From Chitinophagaceae bacterium (lineage in GTDB: Bacteria > Bacteroidota > Bacteroidia > Chitinophagales > Chitinophagaceae), in the NCBI GenBank assembly GCA_017307755.1, contig JAFKGQ010000018.1:1-64000 (forward strand): DNA of 64,000 nt, written 5' to 3'. This document shows positions 55,412 to 64,000 of the stretch, one piece after another. Numbering within the stretch: the stretch's first letter is position 1; each line of letters opens with the position of its first letter. The notes under the pieces were generated by a model. That model worked only from the letters and a program-made list of their open reading frames with translations, made no database searches and was not told where the DNA came from. The translations under genes were made by a program, and so were the position numbers.

Positions 55412-56545
55412 TCAATGGGCCTGCCGCCCCATTTCCTCAAAAATCGCCCTAAAACAATTCCACGGTGTATTGTTGGGATCCACGGGTCTTGCACTGGCAG
55501 GCCGGACAGACGGCTGGACAGCCCCGTAAAAACCCCTCAGAAAGCGGTCGGTGGGCGACCAGGTGGTTTCTACTACACCATAAAAACGCTCCTTCATCTC
55601 CGGCGTAGACTCCTGTCTAAATCGAACCATGTCCTTCACCTGTACAACGCCATAGGCGGGGTTTCTCCAGGGACAGGTGACGACCCGGAAACCTTTCATA
55701 GCAAACAGCACGGATGTCTTGTCAGGTCTGTCATAGTGCCAATCACAGATAACTACATCCTTGGGGATCATATCAATGGCTCTGTAAGTATTGTTATAGC
55801 TGGCCTCCCATTCACCTAGCCCTGTAGTCTTTCCATCCAGCAGTCTGTCCCCCCAGATCCACATCTCCCGTCCTTTTTGCGCAAGATGGTCATGAATGGT
55901 CCGTACTTCCCCGGCAAAAAGTTCTGCCTTGTCCCTGCCGCCGCAACGGGGACAGTTGTCTTCACCCAAATAAAATACTTCATCCATACCTGCGTGAAAA
56001 GCATCTGTTTCAAAGACATCGCACAACTCGTCGATGACGGCAAACAATACTTCATGAAGACCGGGCGCCAGCGGGCAATAGCTTTTACAATACAGCCGGT
56101 CCGCATTGGGCCATACATACTTGTCCTTCTCGGGAAATTTGACCCAGGGCGTCTCGTCAAATTGCGGATAGGCCTTCATCAGTTTATTAGGGGTGCTGGC
56201 CCAGGATTGATGCCCCAACAGGTTTATCTGGGGAATGACCCGAACATTGCTGCGCTTACAAGCCTGTACGATCTTTTTTATATCCGTCTTTGACAAAGCA
56301 TCGGTATCCGTCAGCTCGGGGTGGCTGTTGAACTGGTACCTGTAGTCAATGAGCAGGAACAAGGTATTTACTTTGCGCGGGGGTAATTCATTATTTATAA
56401 AGGTGACAAAGGAATCTACACCCATTGGCTTGGGCGCGTTGATACACAGACCGCGCACAGGCAGGAGACTGTCGATGGGGCGCTGCGCTTTTGCCCATAG
56501 GACGGCGCATAACACGACCCCGAAAAATAAGGTCTTTCTGTACAT
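55412..56545 (-). CDS. GH20-like secreted glycosidase
   Basis: The 377-residue protein has a signal peptide (about 1-20) and a TIM barrel with the GH20 catalytic pair D188-E189 in AGMDEVFYLGE. It lacks the extra N-terminal domain of classic beta-hexosaminidases, so it belongs to a short GH20-like group. Members usually release terminal N-acetylhexosamine. A CPRCGG segment follows at about residue 196. It lies 78 bp downstream of the GH38 gene on the same strand and is probably co-transcribed. Confidence 0.85.
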   Translation of the reverse strand: MYRKTLFFGVVLCAVLWAKAQRPIDSLLPVRGLCINAPKPMGVDSFVTFINNELPPRKVNTLFLLIDYRYQFNSHPELTDTDALSKTDIKKIVQACKRSNVRVIPQINLLGHQSWASTPNKLMKAYPQFDETPWVKFPEKDKYVWPNADRLYCKSYCPLAPGLHEVLFAVIDELCDVFETDAFHAGMDEVFYLGEDNCPRCGGRDKAELFAGEVRTIHDHLAQKGREMWIWGDRLLDGKTTGLGEWEASYNNTYRAIDMIPKDVVICDWHYDRPDKTSVLFAMKGFRVVTCPWRNPAYGVVQVKDMVRFRQESTPEMKERFYGVVETTWSPTDRFLRGFYGAVQPSVRPASARPVDPNNTPWNCFRAIFEEMGRQAH

Positions 56546-56623
56546 AAGATGACAGGTTTTGAAAATACAATCTAACTCATTTTGAGCGTATTTTCGTACC
56601 GGGCCTCTTTTTATGTATTTACC

Positions 56624-59600
56624 TTATCTTTCCACCCTTACGGTGACCACATCCCGGGGAGCTATCTCAATAGGACCGCTCACCGGACCTAAGGACAATT
56701 CAGCAGTATTGCTGTAATGCATCGCCCCCACCGGTGCTGACCACTGCAAGGAAGTGCTTGCCTGCCGCGCAGATACATTGAACAAGGTGACGATCCAGGC
56801 TTTACCATCCTCGCTGGGCTTCAGCGCTTCCACCACTACGTCAGGGGAGCTTAACAGTAGCTGAGAGCTCGCATATGCCTGCCCGGCAGCCTTTGCCACG
56901 ATCAGCGGCTGGGTCAACCCGGTGGCAAAACGGTGGGCCTCCGCGGACTGGAAACTCCCATGCGGTCGCAATGCATAGCGGAAAGTAATGATCCCATCCT
57001 GGTAGGCCCGGTAATTGGTTTCCCAATGATTGTTCAGGGCCCATGAATATATTTTTTGCGTCGGTTCGATATGATGCCGCCATACAGCGGGATTGGTCTG
57101 TCCACCCAACAGGGTGGCAGTAATACCCCCTACTTCGATCAACGGAGCATCCAGGGTAACCCATGTGATACCCAGACGATCATTGCTGACATCGGCCCAT
57201 CGCCCCACTTCCAGCCAGTTCTTACAGGAGCCGGGTATCTGGTCGGTTTCCGGTCGCATGACGGCAAAAGGGATATCTATTTTTACAGCGCCGTCTGTAA
57301 CGTTGAAGGGAAAGCCAAAATTGACACTCTCTTTTCCGCCTGTATTGGCCCAGGCATAATCGCCCGGATGAGGGTTCAGCTCCGCACGCTGTTTATCGAG
57401 TATATTGGTCAATTCCACAAAGTCGAAGCCATTTACCAGCCGTATCTCGCGGGTCAGCTTGTTACAGCCGGGCGCCGTCGAAGTGATAAGGAGCGTGGAC
57501 AGTACAGGACCTTGCTCTTTTACGGTGATGGTCGCCTGTCCATTCCGTTGCAGATCGGCCAGGTTATTGCCATGAAGAAAAAGGTAATCGTTAGCATAAT
57601 TGCCGGCGACAGAGTCTATAAAATTGTTGTCGATATCCCGGCTGCGCACGCTGGCGATGGCGCCCGTAACCGGATCGATCATCACACGGATAAGACCGTT
57701 GTCCAGGATATTCCCGCTTACCCATACGTTCTGAACAGCCGACATCTTTTTCGACGGTTTTCCCGATATAAAATATCTCTTTGCCGAGAATGGCTTCACA
57801 TCATATGCAACAAAGGCCAGTTCACCCGTGGACAGCCGCTGGGACGGCACCTGCGCTCCCTGTGCGTCTTTTATAAAGTCGCCTTGAGCGGAAAGCTCCG
57901 GTGATACCAGCACCAGGGCGGTCCGGACCCAGGAATTCGTATTGAAGACATCTATCGCCCCCGCGAGCGCAGTCCCGCCCTCCGGGCCAACAGCGGCGGC
58001 TAATAAACTTTTAGACAACGTGTCGGCCGTGGCGGCATAGGATTTTTTGATATCCCATTGCTCGATGGTCTTTTGAGCCAGTGGATTTGTGACACTGATA
58101 TCCGCCCCCCAGGTATGCTCCGAATACAACAATACATGACGCCAGGCATCGTTGAACTTATCCCTAGGATAATTGCCCGGCCGGGTGATGGCCCACAATG
58201 CTTCCGCCTGGGACAGGCGGGATGAACTGGTCCTGTTCTGGCTCGTCTCAAAACCCGAAGACCCGGCCCCATCCTCCCAATAGCCAGTCCAGTCACCCTG
58301 TACAATGGGCAGACGGTCGCCATATGCTTTTTCAAACGCGCTGAATGCCCGGCTTGTGGATGAAATGATAAAATGAGGCCACACATGCTGCTCATTCCAT
58401 TCCTTTACAAAATCGCTGATCTCTATCTCCGGGACGGCATTGTCCCCATGACCGCTCCACCGGATATAGGAAATATCATAGGGATACCCGATATTCTTTA
58501 ATACATCGGCATAAGAGGCGACAAATGACGCCGACAGATGCGGAAGGCCATGTGATAAGGCATATCCTTTATAAGGTATCCACACCAGCAGTTTTTCTTT
58601 ACCCGAGGGCGACAACCAATAGAATGGCTTGTTCTCCCAGGCAGGAAGGATGTCTCCTATGCGATCGAAATAATTAGGCGCGGCGGAAAAGTATTTTATA
58701 CCCGCTTGCGCCATAGCCGCCACCGTCCCCCAGGTGTAACCCGGTACATCGCTGATCATGGCGGCATCCACTTTTACACCTGTCTGTCGCTCCAGGGTCT
58801 TGGAGAATGAAAAAAGACGCAACAGCTCCTCCGGCCGGCAAAGCCCCGTCAGTGTATTGATGTACATACCATTTAATGCGACTCCCCCATCCTTCACCGC
58901 GTCGATAAAGTCTTTTTTCTGCTGGTCGTTCATCCTTTGCAAAAAAAGGTCTGCGACATAGGTCCCTTCCAGGTTCCAGACAAATCTCGCCCCCTCAGGA
59001 TAGTCCTTTGTCCGGCGCGCATATTCGATACCCTTCGATAGATTGTCGATCTGTTTTTTCTCCACTGCCGTCTGTATCTCCGTATATCCAATATCGTTGT
59101 GGGAATGCGGCAGGATATATACGGTCTTCAGGGTGACAGGTTGTAAAATAATCGTCTTTTCACCGGCGGGCTTATTATTCTTTTCCAGGGTAATCGTCAC
59201 AGCCGAATCCCTGGTCACCATGGGCACGCGTACCTCCCACTGATTGCCGCCTTCAGTCAGCGGCAACGACTGTGGGGCCAGGCCGGGTATTTTCACGGTG
59301 AGCGTTCCGGAATTGCCTGTATTCAATACGGATAGCGATGCAGATTGATACAACGCCCCATCCTTCCGGACGACAACAGGCAGACTTTTCGCTCCGGAGA
59401 AAAAAACAGAAGGACGCACAGGCTGCAGCACGATACCACCCGGCGCTTCCAAACCTATCCAGTCATAAAGGAACCAACTCCCCGACACAGTGGTGATGCT
59501 GATGCTATTATCCCCCTTTAGCAGCATGCTGACGGGGAAAGCAAGCGTGAACGCATATTTTTTCCCCTTGGTGACATCCCCATAAATAGCAGCTCCCGCG

Positions 59601-60001
59601 CCCAGCGGCAAAGTCTTCTCCATTATATGTCCATTGACAGAGATGTTCAGTTTGTCACTGGCATAACTATGCGTATCGAGAAGCCTCACCTCCAGCCGGC
59701 AGCTGTCCGTAGAAGGGACGCTTTTTACCCCAAAAAGAATGGAGAAACTATGGGGCCGGTAACCAGCCCAGGCATCGTCCGGACCGGGATGAGCAAAGGG
59801 CCAGTCCGTATTTTCATGGCTGCGACCGATGATAAAGAAGCCGTCCTTTTGGAATCTTGCGCCATAATCGGGCGCCCCCGCAAACTCGGCCATGCTGTTG
59901 TCGGGTTTGCCTATCTGCCAAAGATATTTTTCCTTGTTCTGGGCAGGCAGATCGATAGATAATAACGTGATGATGGATAAGAAGAACGCTACGTGCTTCA
60001 T
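56624..60001 (-). CDS. GH38-family (alpha-mannosidase-like) secreted protein
   Basis: The 1125-residue protein has a signal peptide (MKHVAFFLSIITLLSIDLPAQ) and beta-rich N-terminal domains to about 290. The GH38 barrel begins with HSHNDIGYTE: H299, H301 and D303, where zinc ligands are expected. D418 in ISDVPGYTW is the best nucleophile candidate. The C-terminal half is the beta-sandwich typical of the family. It probably removes alpha-mannose in the periplasm. It pairs with the GH20-like gene just downstream, which suggests breakdown of N-glycan-like or mannose/hexosamine glycans. Confidence 0.85.
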   Translation of the reverse strand: MKHVAFFLSIITLLSIDLPAQNKEKYLWQIGKPDNSMAEFAGAPDYGARFQKDGFFIIGRSHENTDWPFAHPGPDDAWAGYRPHSFSILFGVKSVPSTDSCRLEVRLLDTHSYASDKLNISVNGHIMEKTLPLGAGAAIYGDVTKGKKYAFTLAFPVSMLLKGDNSISITTVSGSWFLYDWIGLEAPGGIVLQPVRPSVFFSGAKSLPVVVRKDGALYQSASLSVLNTGNSGTLTVKIPGLAPQSLPLTEGGNQWEVRVPMVTRDSAVTITLEKNNKPAGEKTIILQPVTLKTVYILPHSHNDIGYTEIQTAVEKKQIDNLSKGIEYARRTKDYPEGARFVWNLEGTYVADLFLQRMNDQQKKDFIDAVKDGGVALNGMYINTLTGLCRPEELLRLFSFSKTLERQTGVKVDAAMISDVPGYTWGTVAAMAQAGIKYFSAAPNYFDRIGDILPAWENKPFYWLSPSGKEKLLVWIPYKGYALSHGLPHLSASFVASYADVLKNIGYPYDISYIRWSGHGDNAVPEIEISDFVKEWNEQHVWPHFIISSTSRAFSAFEKAYGDRLPIVQGDWTGYWEDGAGSSGFETSQNRTSSSRLSQAEALWAITRPGNYPRDKFNDAWRHVLLYSEHTWGADISVTNPLAQKTIEQWDIKKSYAATADTLSKSLLAAAVGPEGGTALAGAIDVFNTNSWVRTALVLVSPELSAQGDFIKDAQGAQVPSQRLSTGELAFVAYDVKPFSAKRYFISGKPSKKMSAVQNVWVSGNILDNGLIRVMIDPVTGAIASVRSRDIDNNFIDSVAGNYANDYLFLHGNNLADLQRNGQATITVKEQGPVLSTLLITSTAPGCNKLTREIRLVNGFDFVELTNILDKQRAELNPHPGDYAWANTGGKESVNFGFPFNVTDGAVKIDIPFAVMRPETDQIPGSCKNWLEVGRWADVSNDRLGITWVTLDAPLIEVGGITATLLGGQTNPAVWRHHIEPTQKIYSWALNNHWETNYRAYQDGIITFRYALRPHGSFQSAEAHRFATGLTQPLIVAKAAGQAYASSQLLLSSPDVVVEALKPSEDGKAWIVTLFNVSARQASTSLQWSAPVGAMHYSNTAELSLGPVSGPIEIAPRDVVTVRVER

Positions 60002-60345
60002 ATAAGTACATTAGAATGTTCAAACATACTTACATTACTTTAAATAGAAAAATTACAATACAATAACTTTTGCCAGCACCGCTTTTTTTTGCATTCCTAA
60101 CCGCCGGCGCCCCGGTAGCACGGAAAACCTGTAACTATTGATGGATATGACGTTGGCCCGCCGGGAGAAATCGCCGGGTCCATTATGGAGTATTCTGTAG
60201 TAGATCGTTCCTTTAATAAATCTGATAAGGTCAGGCAAGCTGTGTAAAAGTACATTCATAAAATGGCAGTCACCTAAAATATGCCATTTAGCTACACATT
60301 GATTCTCATACGATTCCCAAGCCATCCCCCCGGGAGGTTTCCCAA
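60002..60345. other. Intergenic region with an inverted repeat, no supported gene
   Basis: The 344 bp between the KDPG aldolase stop and the GH38 start contain an 8-bp perfect inverted repeat, AAATGGCA at 60261-60268 and TGCCATTT at 60282-60289. A 90-codon open frame (60053-60325, minus) exists but has no recognised domain and poor gene-like features. I do not call it. Confidence 0.5.
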
Positions 60346-60978
60346 TTACGGAATGGCCTTGGAAAATTTCTCCGCCGTCTCCGTCAACTGCCGGAGATAT
60401 TGATCCGTCACCGTCTGTTTTCCATCCACAAGGGCGCTGCCGATGCCAAAAGCAACGGCGCCAGCCTTATGATAGTCCAATATATTTTCCAGATTGACGC
60501 CACCGGTGGGCATTAAAGGAATATGCGGCAGAGGCCCCCGCAGGTCCCTGAAATAAGAGGCCCCTACCGAAGCAGGGAATACCTTGATAATATCCGCCCC
60601 ATTCCTGTAAGCGGAGAGGATCTCCGTAGCCGTAAAGGCGCCGGGGATACTGACGGCCTGTAATTGACGGGTGGCCTGGATGGTAGGTATATCCAATGAG
60701 GGAGAAATAATAAACCGTGCACCGGCATCGATGGCCGTCTGTGCCTCCGTAGCATCCAGTACCGTCCCTGCTCCCACCAGTAGACGGTCGCTCATCCGGG
60801 CAGACAGGTTCCGGATAACGGCCAATGCATCAGGGGAGTTCAAAGTGATCTCCAGCAGACGGATACCGCCCGCATAAAGCGCAGCCGCTACATCGGGCAC
60901 CGCATCCGGCCGGACACCACGTACGATAGCTACTATCTTATTTTCGAAGATTTGCTGCAGGATGGTTGATCCATTCAT
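60346..60978 (-). CDS. eda: 2-dehydro-3-deoxyphosphogluconate (KDPG) aldolase
   Basis: The 210-residue cytoplasmic enzyme matches the KDPG/KHG aldolase family: VAIVRG at the start, E43 in LLEITLNSP, GAGTV, Schiff-base lysine K132 in IIKVFPAS, and MPTGGV for phosphate binding. It splits KDPG into pyruvate and glyceraldehyde-3-phosphate in the Entner-Doudoroff or uronate pathway. Its start lies inside the end of the LytTR gene (41-bp overlap); the start fits the family, so the overlap looks real. Confidence 0.93.
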   Translation of the reverse strand: MNGSTILQQIFENKIVAIVRGVRPDAVPDVAAALYAGGIRLLEITLNSPDALAVIRNLSARMSDRLLVGAGTVLDATEAQTAIDAGARFIISPSLDIPTIQATRQLQAVSIPGAFTATEILSAYRNGADIIKVFPASVGASYFRDLRGPLPHIPLMPTGGVNLENILDYHKAGAVAFGIGSALVDGKQTVTDQYLRQLTETAEKFSKAIP

Positions 60979-61657
60979 AAAATGCTTTTTTATACGTGTC
61001 CGAAATGGGGATCATTTTTTCCCCGATCCGGATCTGGTCCCTTTCTATCGACACGATCTTGTCCAGGGCTACCATAAATGATTTATGTACCCGGCAGATC
61101 ATCCCTGCGGGGAACTCTTTTTCCAGGTCCCCAAAGGTCTGCAGGGTCATGACGGGCTTGCCGGTGGTATATATTTTCCGGTAATCCCGCATACCTTCAA
61201 TATAAAGCACATCGCTGAGCATCAGTTTCTCCAGCCTGTGCTCTGTCCGGATAAAAACAAATCTTCTTTCCACAGGCGGCGCTTGTTTGGAAAAATTGTT
61301 CCGCACTTTCTCCACAGCCTGTAGAAACCGTTCAAAAGTATAAGGCTTCAGCAGGTAATCCGTCACATTCAGCTCATATCCCTTCAACGCATATTGATCA
61401 TAGGCGGTGATAATGATCACCTGGCTTGATAGTACACCCGCCTCCAGCAGACGGATGCCCGAAAATTCTCCCATGTTGATATCCAGGAATACCAGGTCGA
61501 TATCCAATGGATTGGTCTTCAGGTATACCAGGGCATCCAGGCCATTATCGAAGACGGCGGACAGATGCAGGAATGAAAGTTTCTCCACATAGCTCCTCGT
61601 TCTCTCCTGGGCCAGCGGCTCATCTTCCACTATGATACAATTAAGGGGTATTCCCAT
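60938..61657 (-). CDS. LytTR-family response regulator
   Basis: The 239-residue protein has a receiver with phospho-acceptor D59 (LVFLDINM) and a C-terminal LytTR domain (LYIEGMRDYRKIYT, CRVHKSFMVALDKI). It overlaps the kinase gene by 17 bp at its start and the KDPG aldolase gene by 41 bp at its end. It probably regulates the nearby ABC exporter and possibly the aldolase gene. Confidence 0.93.
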   Translation of the reverse strand: MGIPLNCIIVEDEPLAQERTRSYVEKLSFLHLSAVFDNGLDALVYLKTNPLDIDLVFLDINMGEFSGIRLLEAGVLSSQVIIITAYDQYALKGYELNVTDYLLKPYTFERFLQAVEKVRNNFSKQAPPVERRFVFIRTEHRLEKLMLSDVLYIEGMRDYRKIYTTGKPVMTLQTFGDLEKEFPAGMICRVHKSFMVALDKIVSIERDQIRIGEKMIPISDTYKKAFYEWINHPAANLRK

Positions 61658-62687
61658 TCAGCGACAATTTTGCTTTGTAGATACCATCTGCATCGGAGAT
61701 CTCCAGCACATGGCTGTCCGGATACAGCAAATTAAGTCTTTTTTGGATCAGGCCATTCCCCAGTCCGCTGTGATCCGGCGGACTATCCCGCTGCTGTGCA
61801 TGACTATTCTCACAACAAAAGATAAGCGTACCCTTTCCGATGTGTAAAGATACCCGTATCCTCGACGTCTTTTTGTTGTCCGCGTGTTTAAAAGCGTTCT
61901 CGATAAAAGGTATGAATATCATGGGTGCGATGACCCACCCGCCGGGCTCGCCTTCTACTGTATAATGAATATAATCCGGGTTGGCCGTCCTTATCTTTTG
62001 CAGATCGATATACCTGCCGATATACAGCATCTCTTTTTCCAGGGGTATCTTCTCCGTCTTTGTCTCGTAGAGCATGAACCGCAGGATATCGGATAATTTA
62101 TTCAGATAGGCCGAAGCCAGCTGCGGATCCTTCCCGATCAGCACATCGATATTGTTCAGGGTATTGAAAAGAAAATGAGGATTGAGCTGGGACTTCACCA
62201 ATGCCAGCTCCATTTCGTCATTCCTTTGCATCAGTCTTTCCTTCAGCCGGATATCCCCATACCAGGATACAAAGCCTTTTATAATAAGGGCAATGACACC
62301 ATGGACAAGGGCCAGTAAAGACATGGACACATACATGGCAAGAAACTCGCCGGCGGATAATCCTTTTTTAGGAGGATCTGCGTATATCAGGATCAGCGAC
62401 AAAAGGGTTACCGACAGCGCCGCCACCGGACCCGACCACAATAACGCTGCCATCTTTTTTCGTTGCAGAAAACGGGAAAAAACAACAAAATAAAAAACAT
62501 AAAAAGACAGCATGGCCGGGAGTATAGCCACCCACAGCAGCGGAGGTCTGAACAGCCAGTACAACACTGTTGTGATACGCCTATTGCTTCCGCCGGTACG
62601 TCCGGCCAGTTGCAGGACGGCCAGCAGCAGTAACAGGTACAGCAGCCAATAACCAATGTGCAATAAGACGACAAACCATTTTTTCAC
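61641..62687 (-). CDS. LytS-like sensor histidine kinase
   Basis: The 348-residue inner-membrane protein has four predicted membrane helices (about 5-140) and a His_kinase/HATPase region with phospho-acceptor H171 in QLNPHFLFNTL. The ATP-binding end has GLGNGLIQKRL. It lacks a large extracellular domain, so it may sense through its membrane helices or an ABC transporter partner. It overlaps the LytTR regulator by 17 bp and lies 10 bp after the permease gene. Confidence 0.92.
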   Translation of the reverse strand: MKKWFVVLLHIGYWLLYLLLLLAVLQLAGRTGGSNRRITTVLYWLFRPPLLWVAILPAMLSFYVFYFVVFSRFLQRKKMAALLWSGPVAALSVTLLSLILIYADPPKKGLSAGEFLAMYVSMSLLALVHGVIALIIKGFVSWYGDIRLKERLMQRNDEMELALVKSQLNPHFLFNTLNNIDVLIGKDPQLASAYLNKLSDILRFMLYETKTEKIPLEKEMLYIGRYIDLQKIRTANPDYIHYTVEGEPGGWVIAPMIFIPFIENAFKHADNKKTSRIRVSLHIGKGTLIFCCENSHAQQRDSPPDHSGLGNGLIQKRLNLLYPDSHVLEISDADGIYKAKLSLNGNTP

Positions 62688-62697
62688 GCATGGAAAG

Positions 62698-63468
62698 TTA
62701 AGACTTATCTTTTTTTGTCCTGTAAAGGAAATAGCTCAAAATGATAAATACCGCGAAATAGACCAGCGCCCAGACATGAATGTTGGCGGAAGGAAGACGA
62801 TTGCCTTTTATACTCACGAGATATTCAAGCGCACTGTAATTATAAGGGATCGTATACCCATATTCCCATTCGATGGCAATCACGGATGCAACATACAGGG
62901 CAATCCCTACACACAGCGGCGCCAGAAAATTCCGGAATTGGAGGCTCACAAGGTATTGCAACCCTACGATCGGCAGACTGTCGATAAAAAAGTAACCGCT
63001 GCCACGCAGGAACTTCACCCAGGGAAAAGACGCCCGGGGAAAAGCTACCCCTTTGAAAACGGCAGGCAACACCCCGGCAAGCCAGATGCCGATGTTGAAC
63101 AGTAAAAAGAATTGCACCAGCATCACCAATAGAATGGATAGCTTTGACAGGAATATCGTGCTCATATCCTGGGGAGTAGTATGCACCTGCTTCCAGGTGT
63201 TATTCCTGTACTCCAACTGCGTGATCAGGCTGGTAGCCAGCATGACTCCCAGCGGCAGCAGGAAAAAGGCCATAAACTGCCAGTTCAGCCCGTAAAGCCA
63301 GGCCCAAAGACCGGGAGATGCATTATCGGAGGCCAGGTCCTTGAATTTCTTCAGACGGATGATCAGCATGAGCAGGGGGATAAAAAACGCCCCGCTCCAT
63401 ACCAGCGCCACGGCTGCGCTGTGTTTTTTTTTCAGCCATTCGCTTTGAAAACTGTGTACGAACATCAT
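62698..63468 (-). CDS. ABC-2-type transporter permease
   Basis: The 256-residue protein has six predicted membrane helices, starting with a cytoplasmic FVHSFQSEWLKKKHS segment typical of lantibiotic-protection-like permeases (ABC-2 superfamily). It overlaps the ATPase gene by 4 bp (ATGA). With its ATPase it forms an exporter, often for peptide antibiotics or for sensing envelope stress; the LytS/LytTR pair just downstream fits that role. Confidence 0.88.
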   Translation of the reverse strand: MMFVHSFQSEWLKKKHSAAVALVWSGAFFIPLLMLIIRLKKFKDLASDNASPGLWAWLYGLNWQFMAFFLLPLGVMLATSLITQLEYRNNTWKQVHTTPQDMSTIFLSKLSILLVMLVQFFLLFNIGIWLAGVLPAVFKGVAFPRASFPWVKFLRGSGYFFIDSLPIVGLQYLVSLQFRNFLAPLCVGIALYVASVIAIEWEYGYTIPYNYSALEYLVSIKGNRLPSANIHVWALVYFAVFIILSYFLYRTKKDKS

Positions 63469-64000
63469 AATGCACCGAGTTTAATGGTATCAAGAAATAT
63501 TTTCTCCAGGTCGGCATGCGGGTGACGGCTTAATAATCCATGCAACGTACCCTGATAGACCATGCTGCCGTGATGGATGATGCCCATATGGGTCGCCAGC
63601 TTTTCCACCTCGCTGAGCAAATGGCTGGAAACGAGTATGGTAATCCCTTCCTCCCGGTTCAAGGTCTTTAGCAATTCCCTTATGTCGATGATACCATGCG
63701 GATCCAGTCCATTGGTTGGCTCATCCAGCACCAGCAGCGCGGGTCGATGCAGGAGTGCCACGGCAATGCCCAGACGTTGTTTCATGCCAAAGGAAAATTG
63801 CCTAACCTTCTTGCTGCCTGTGTCCGTAAGCCCCACCAGCCTCAAGGCCCTGGCGATATTCTCCAGCGGACAATGATAGATCTTCTGCCACACCAGCAGG
63901 TTGTCCATGGCAGACAGGTGACCGTACAGAGAAGGTGTCTCGATAAAAGATCCCAGCCTTCGCAGCAGTCCTTTCCTGTCTTTTTCAAAGGACCTGCCCC
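63465..64000 (-). CDS. ABC transporter ATP-binding protein, partial (cut by window edge)
   Basis: The frame continues upstream of the first ATG (63908) to the window end with FIETPSLYGHLSAM, typical of these ATPases, so the start lies beyond 64000. Visible motifs are the signature FSFGMKQRLGIA, Walker B LLVLDEPTNGLDP and the H-loop LVSSHLLSEVE. The Walker A motif is outside the window. It pairs with the permease it overlaps by 4 bp and powers substrate export or immunity. Confidence 0.93.
   Translation of the reverse strand, partial: GRSFEKDRKGLLRRLGSFIETPSLYGHLSAMDNLLVWQKIYHCPLENIARALRLVGLTDTGSKKVRQFSFGMKQRLGIAVALLHRPALLVLDEPTNGLDPHGIIDIRELLKTLNREEGITILVSSHLLSEVEKLATHMGIIHHGSMVYQGTLHGLLSRHPHADLEKIFLDTIKLGAL

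Noticed and set aside
60053..60325. 90-codon open frame in the gap before the GH38 gene
   Set aside because: No domain, signal or neighbouring context supports it, and the inverted repeat lies within it.
1..64000. tRNA, rRNA and CRISPR features
   Set aside because: I found no tRNA-like cloverleaf, rRNA segment or regular spaced repeat array when reading the gene-free gaps.

Overview
The window looks like the chromosome of a glycan-degrading Bacteroidota bacterium, most likely Chitinophagaceae-like. The evidence is a SusC/SusD pair under an ECF sigma/FecR switch, FecR with a DUF4974-type tail, many LytTR/LytS and NarL two-component pairs, a MacB/FtsX-type permease, PD40 propeller lipoproteins, Bacteroidota-type -7 promoter boxes and few Shine-Dalgarno sites. 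About 45 protein genes are packed tightly; convergent pairs often end within 20 bp of each other. I see no rRNA, tRNA or CRISPR array.

Layout. 1-131: short TGGTCA repeats that look like the end of an IS21-like element. 0.1-7.2 kb: a membrane protein with an HTH-like head and a lectin-like tail, a secreted lectin-like protein, a NarL-type two-component pair, a PD40 lipoprotein and a polysaccharide deacetylase. 7.3-12.5 kb: secreted sugar enzymes (DUF1080, SGNH/CE2-like esterase, Tat-exported Gfo/Idh oxidoreductase, esterase-like hydrolase) and a VOC protein. 12.6-17.7 kb: the Pnkp-Hen1 RNA-repair operon behind a glycerate kinase. 17.7-27.6 kb: a cyclase-like DUF2652 protein, a polytopic membrane protein, AsmA, an L,D-transpeptidase, and an MBL/AhpD operon divergent from a MocR regulator with clear operator repeats.

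27.6-39.2 kb is one polysaccharide utilisation locus in the order sigma, FecR, SusC, SusD, two DUF3863-like paralogues, GH2. 39.3-49.1 kb holds a HAD protein, a duplicated PD40 propeller protein, an FtsX-family permease, and a LytTR regulator with a large propeller-GAF-LytS kinase.

49.2-55.3 kb is the most unusual part. A lipoprotein and a TPR-CHAT (caspase-like) protein predicted to lie in the periplasm face a sigma factor and a membrane TPR protein. The non-coding DNA here carries a terminator-like hairpin whose loop is a perfect Shine-Dalgarno sequence, a 16-bp hairpin against the CHAT start codon, a degenerate repeat array and three copies of ATGTAACCG. 55.4-64 kb has GH20-like and GH38 glycosidases, KDPG aldolase overlapping a LytTR regulator gene, its LytS kinase, and an ABC exporter cut by the window edge.
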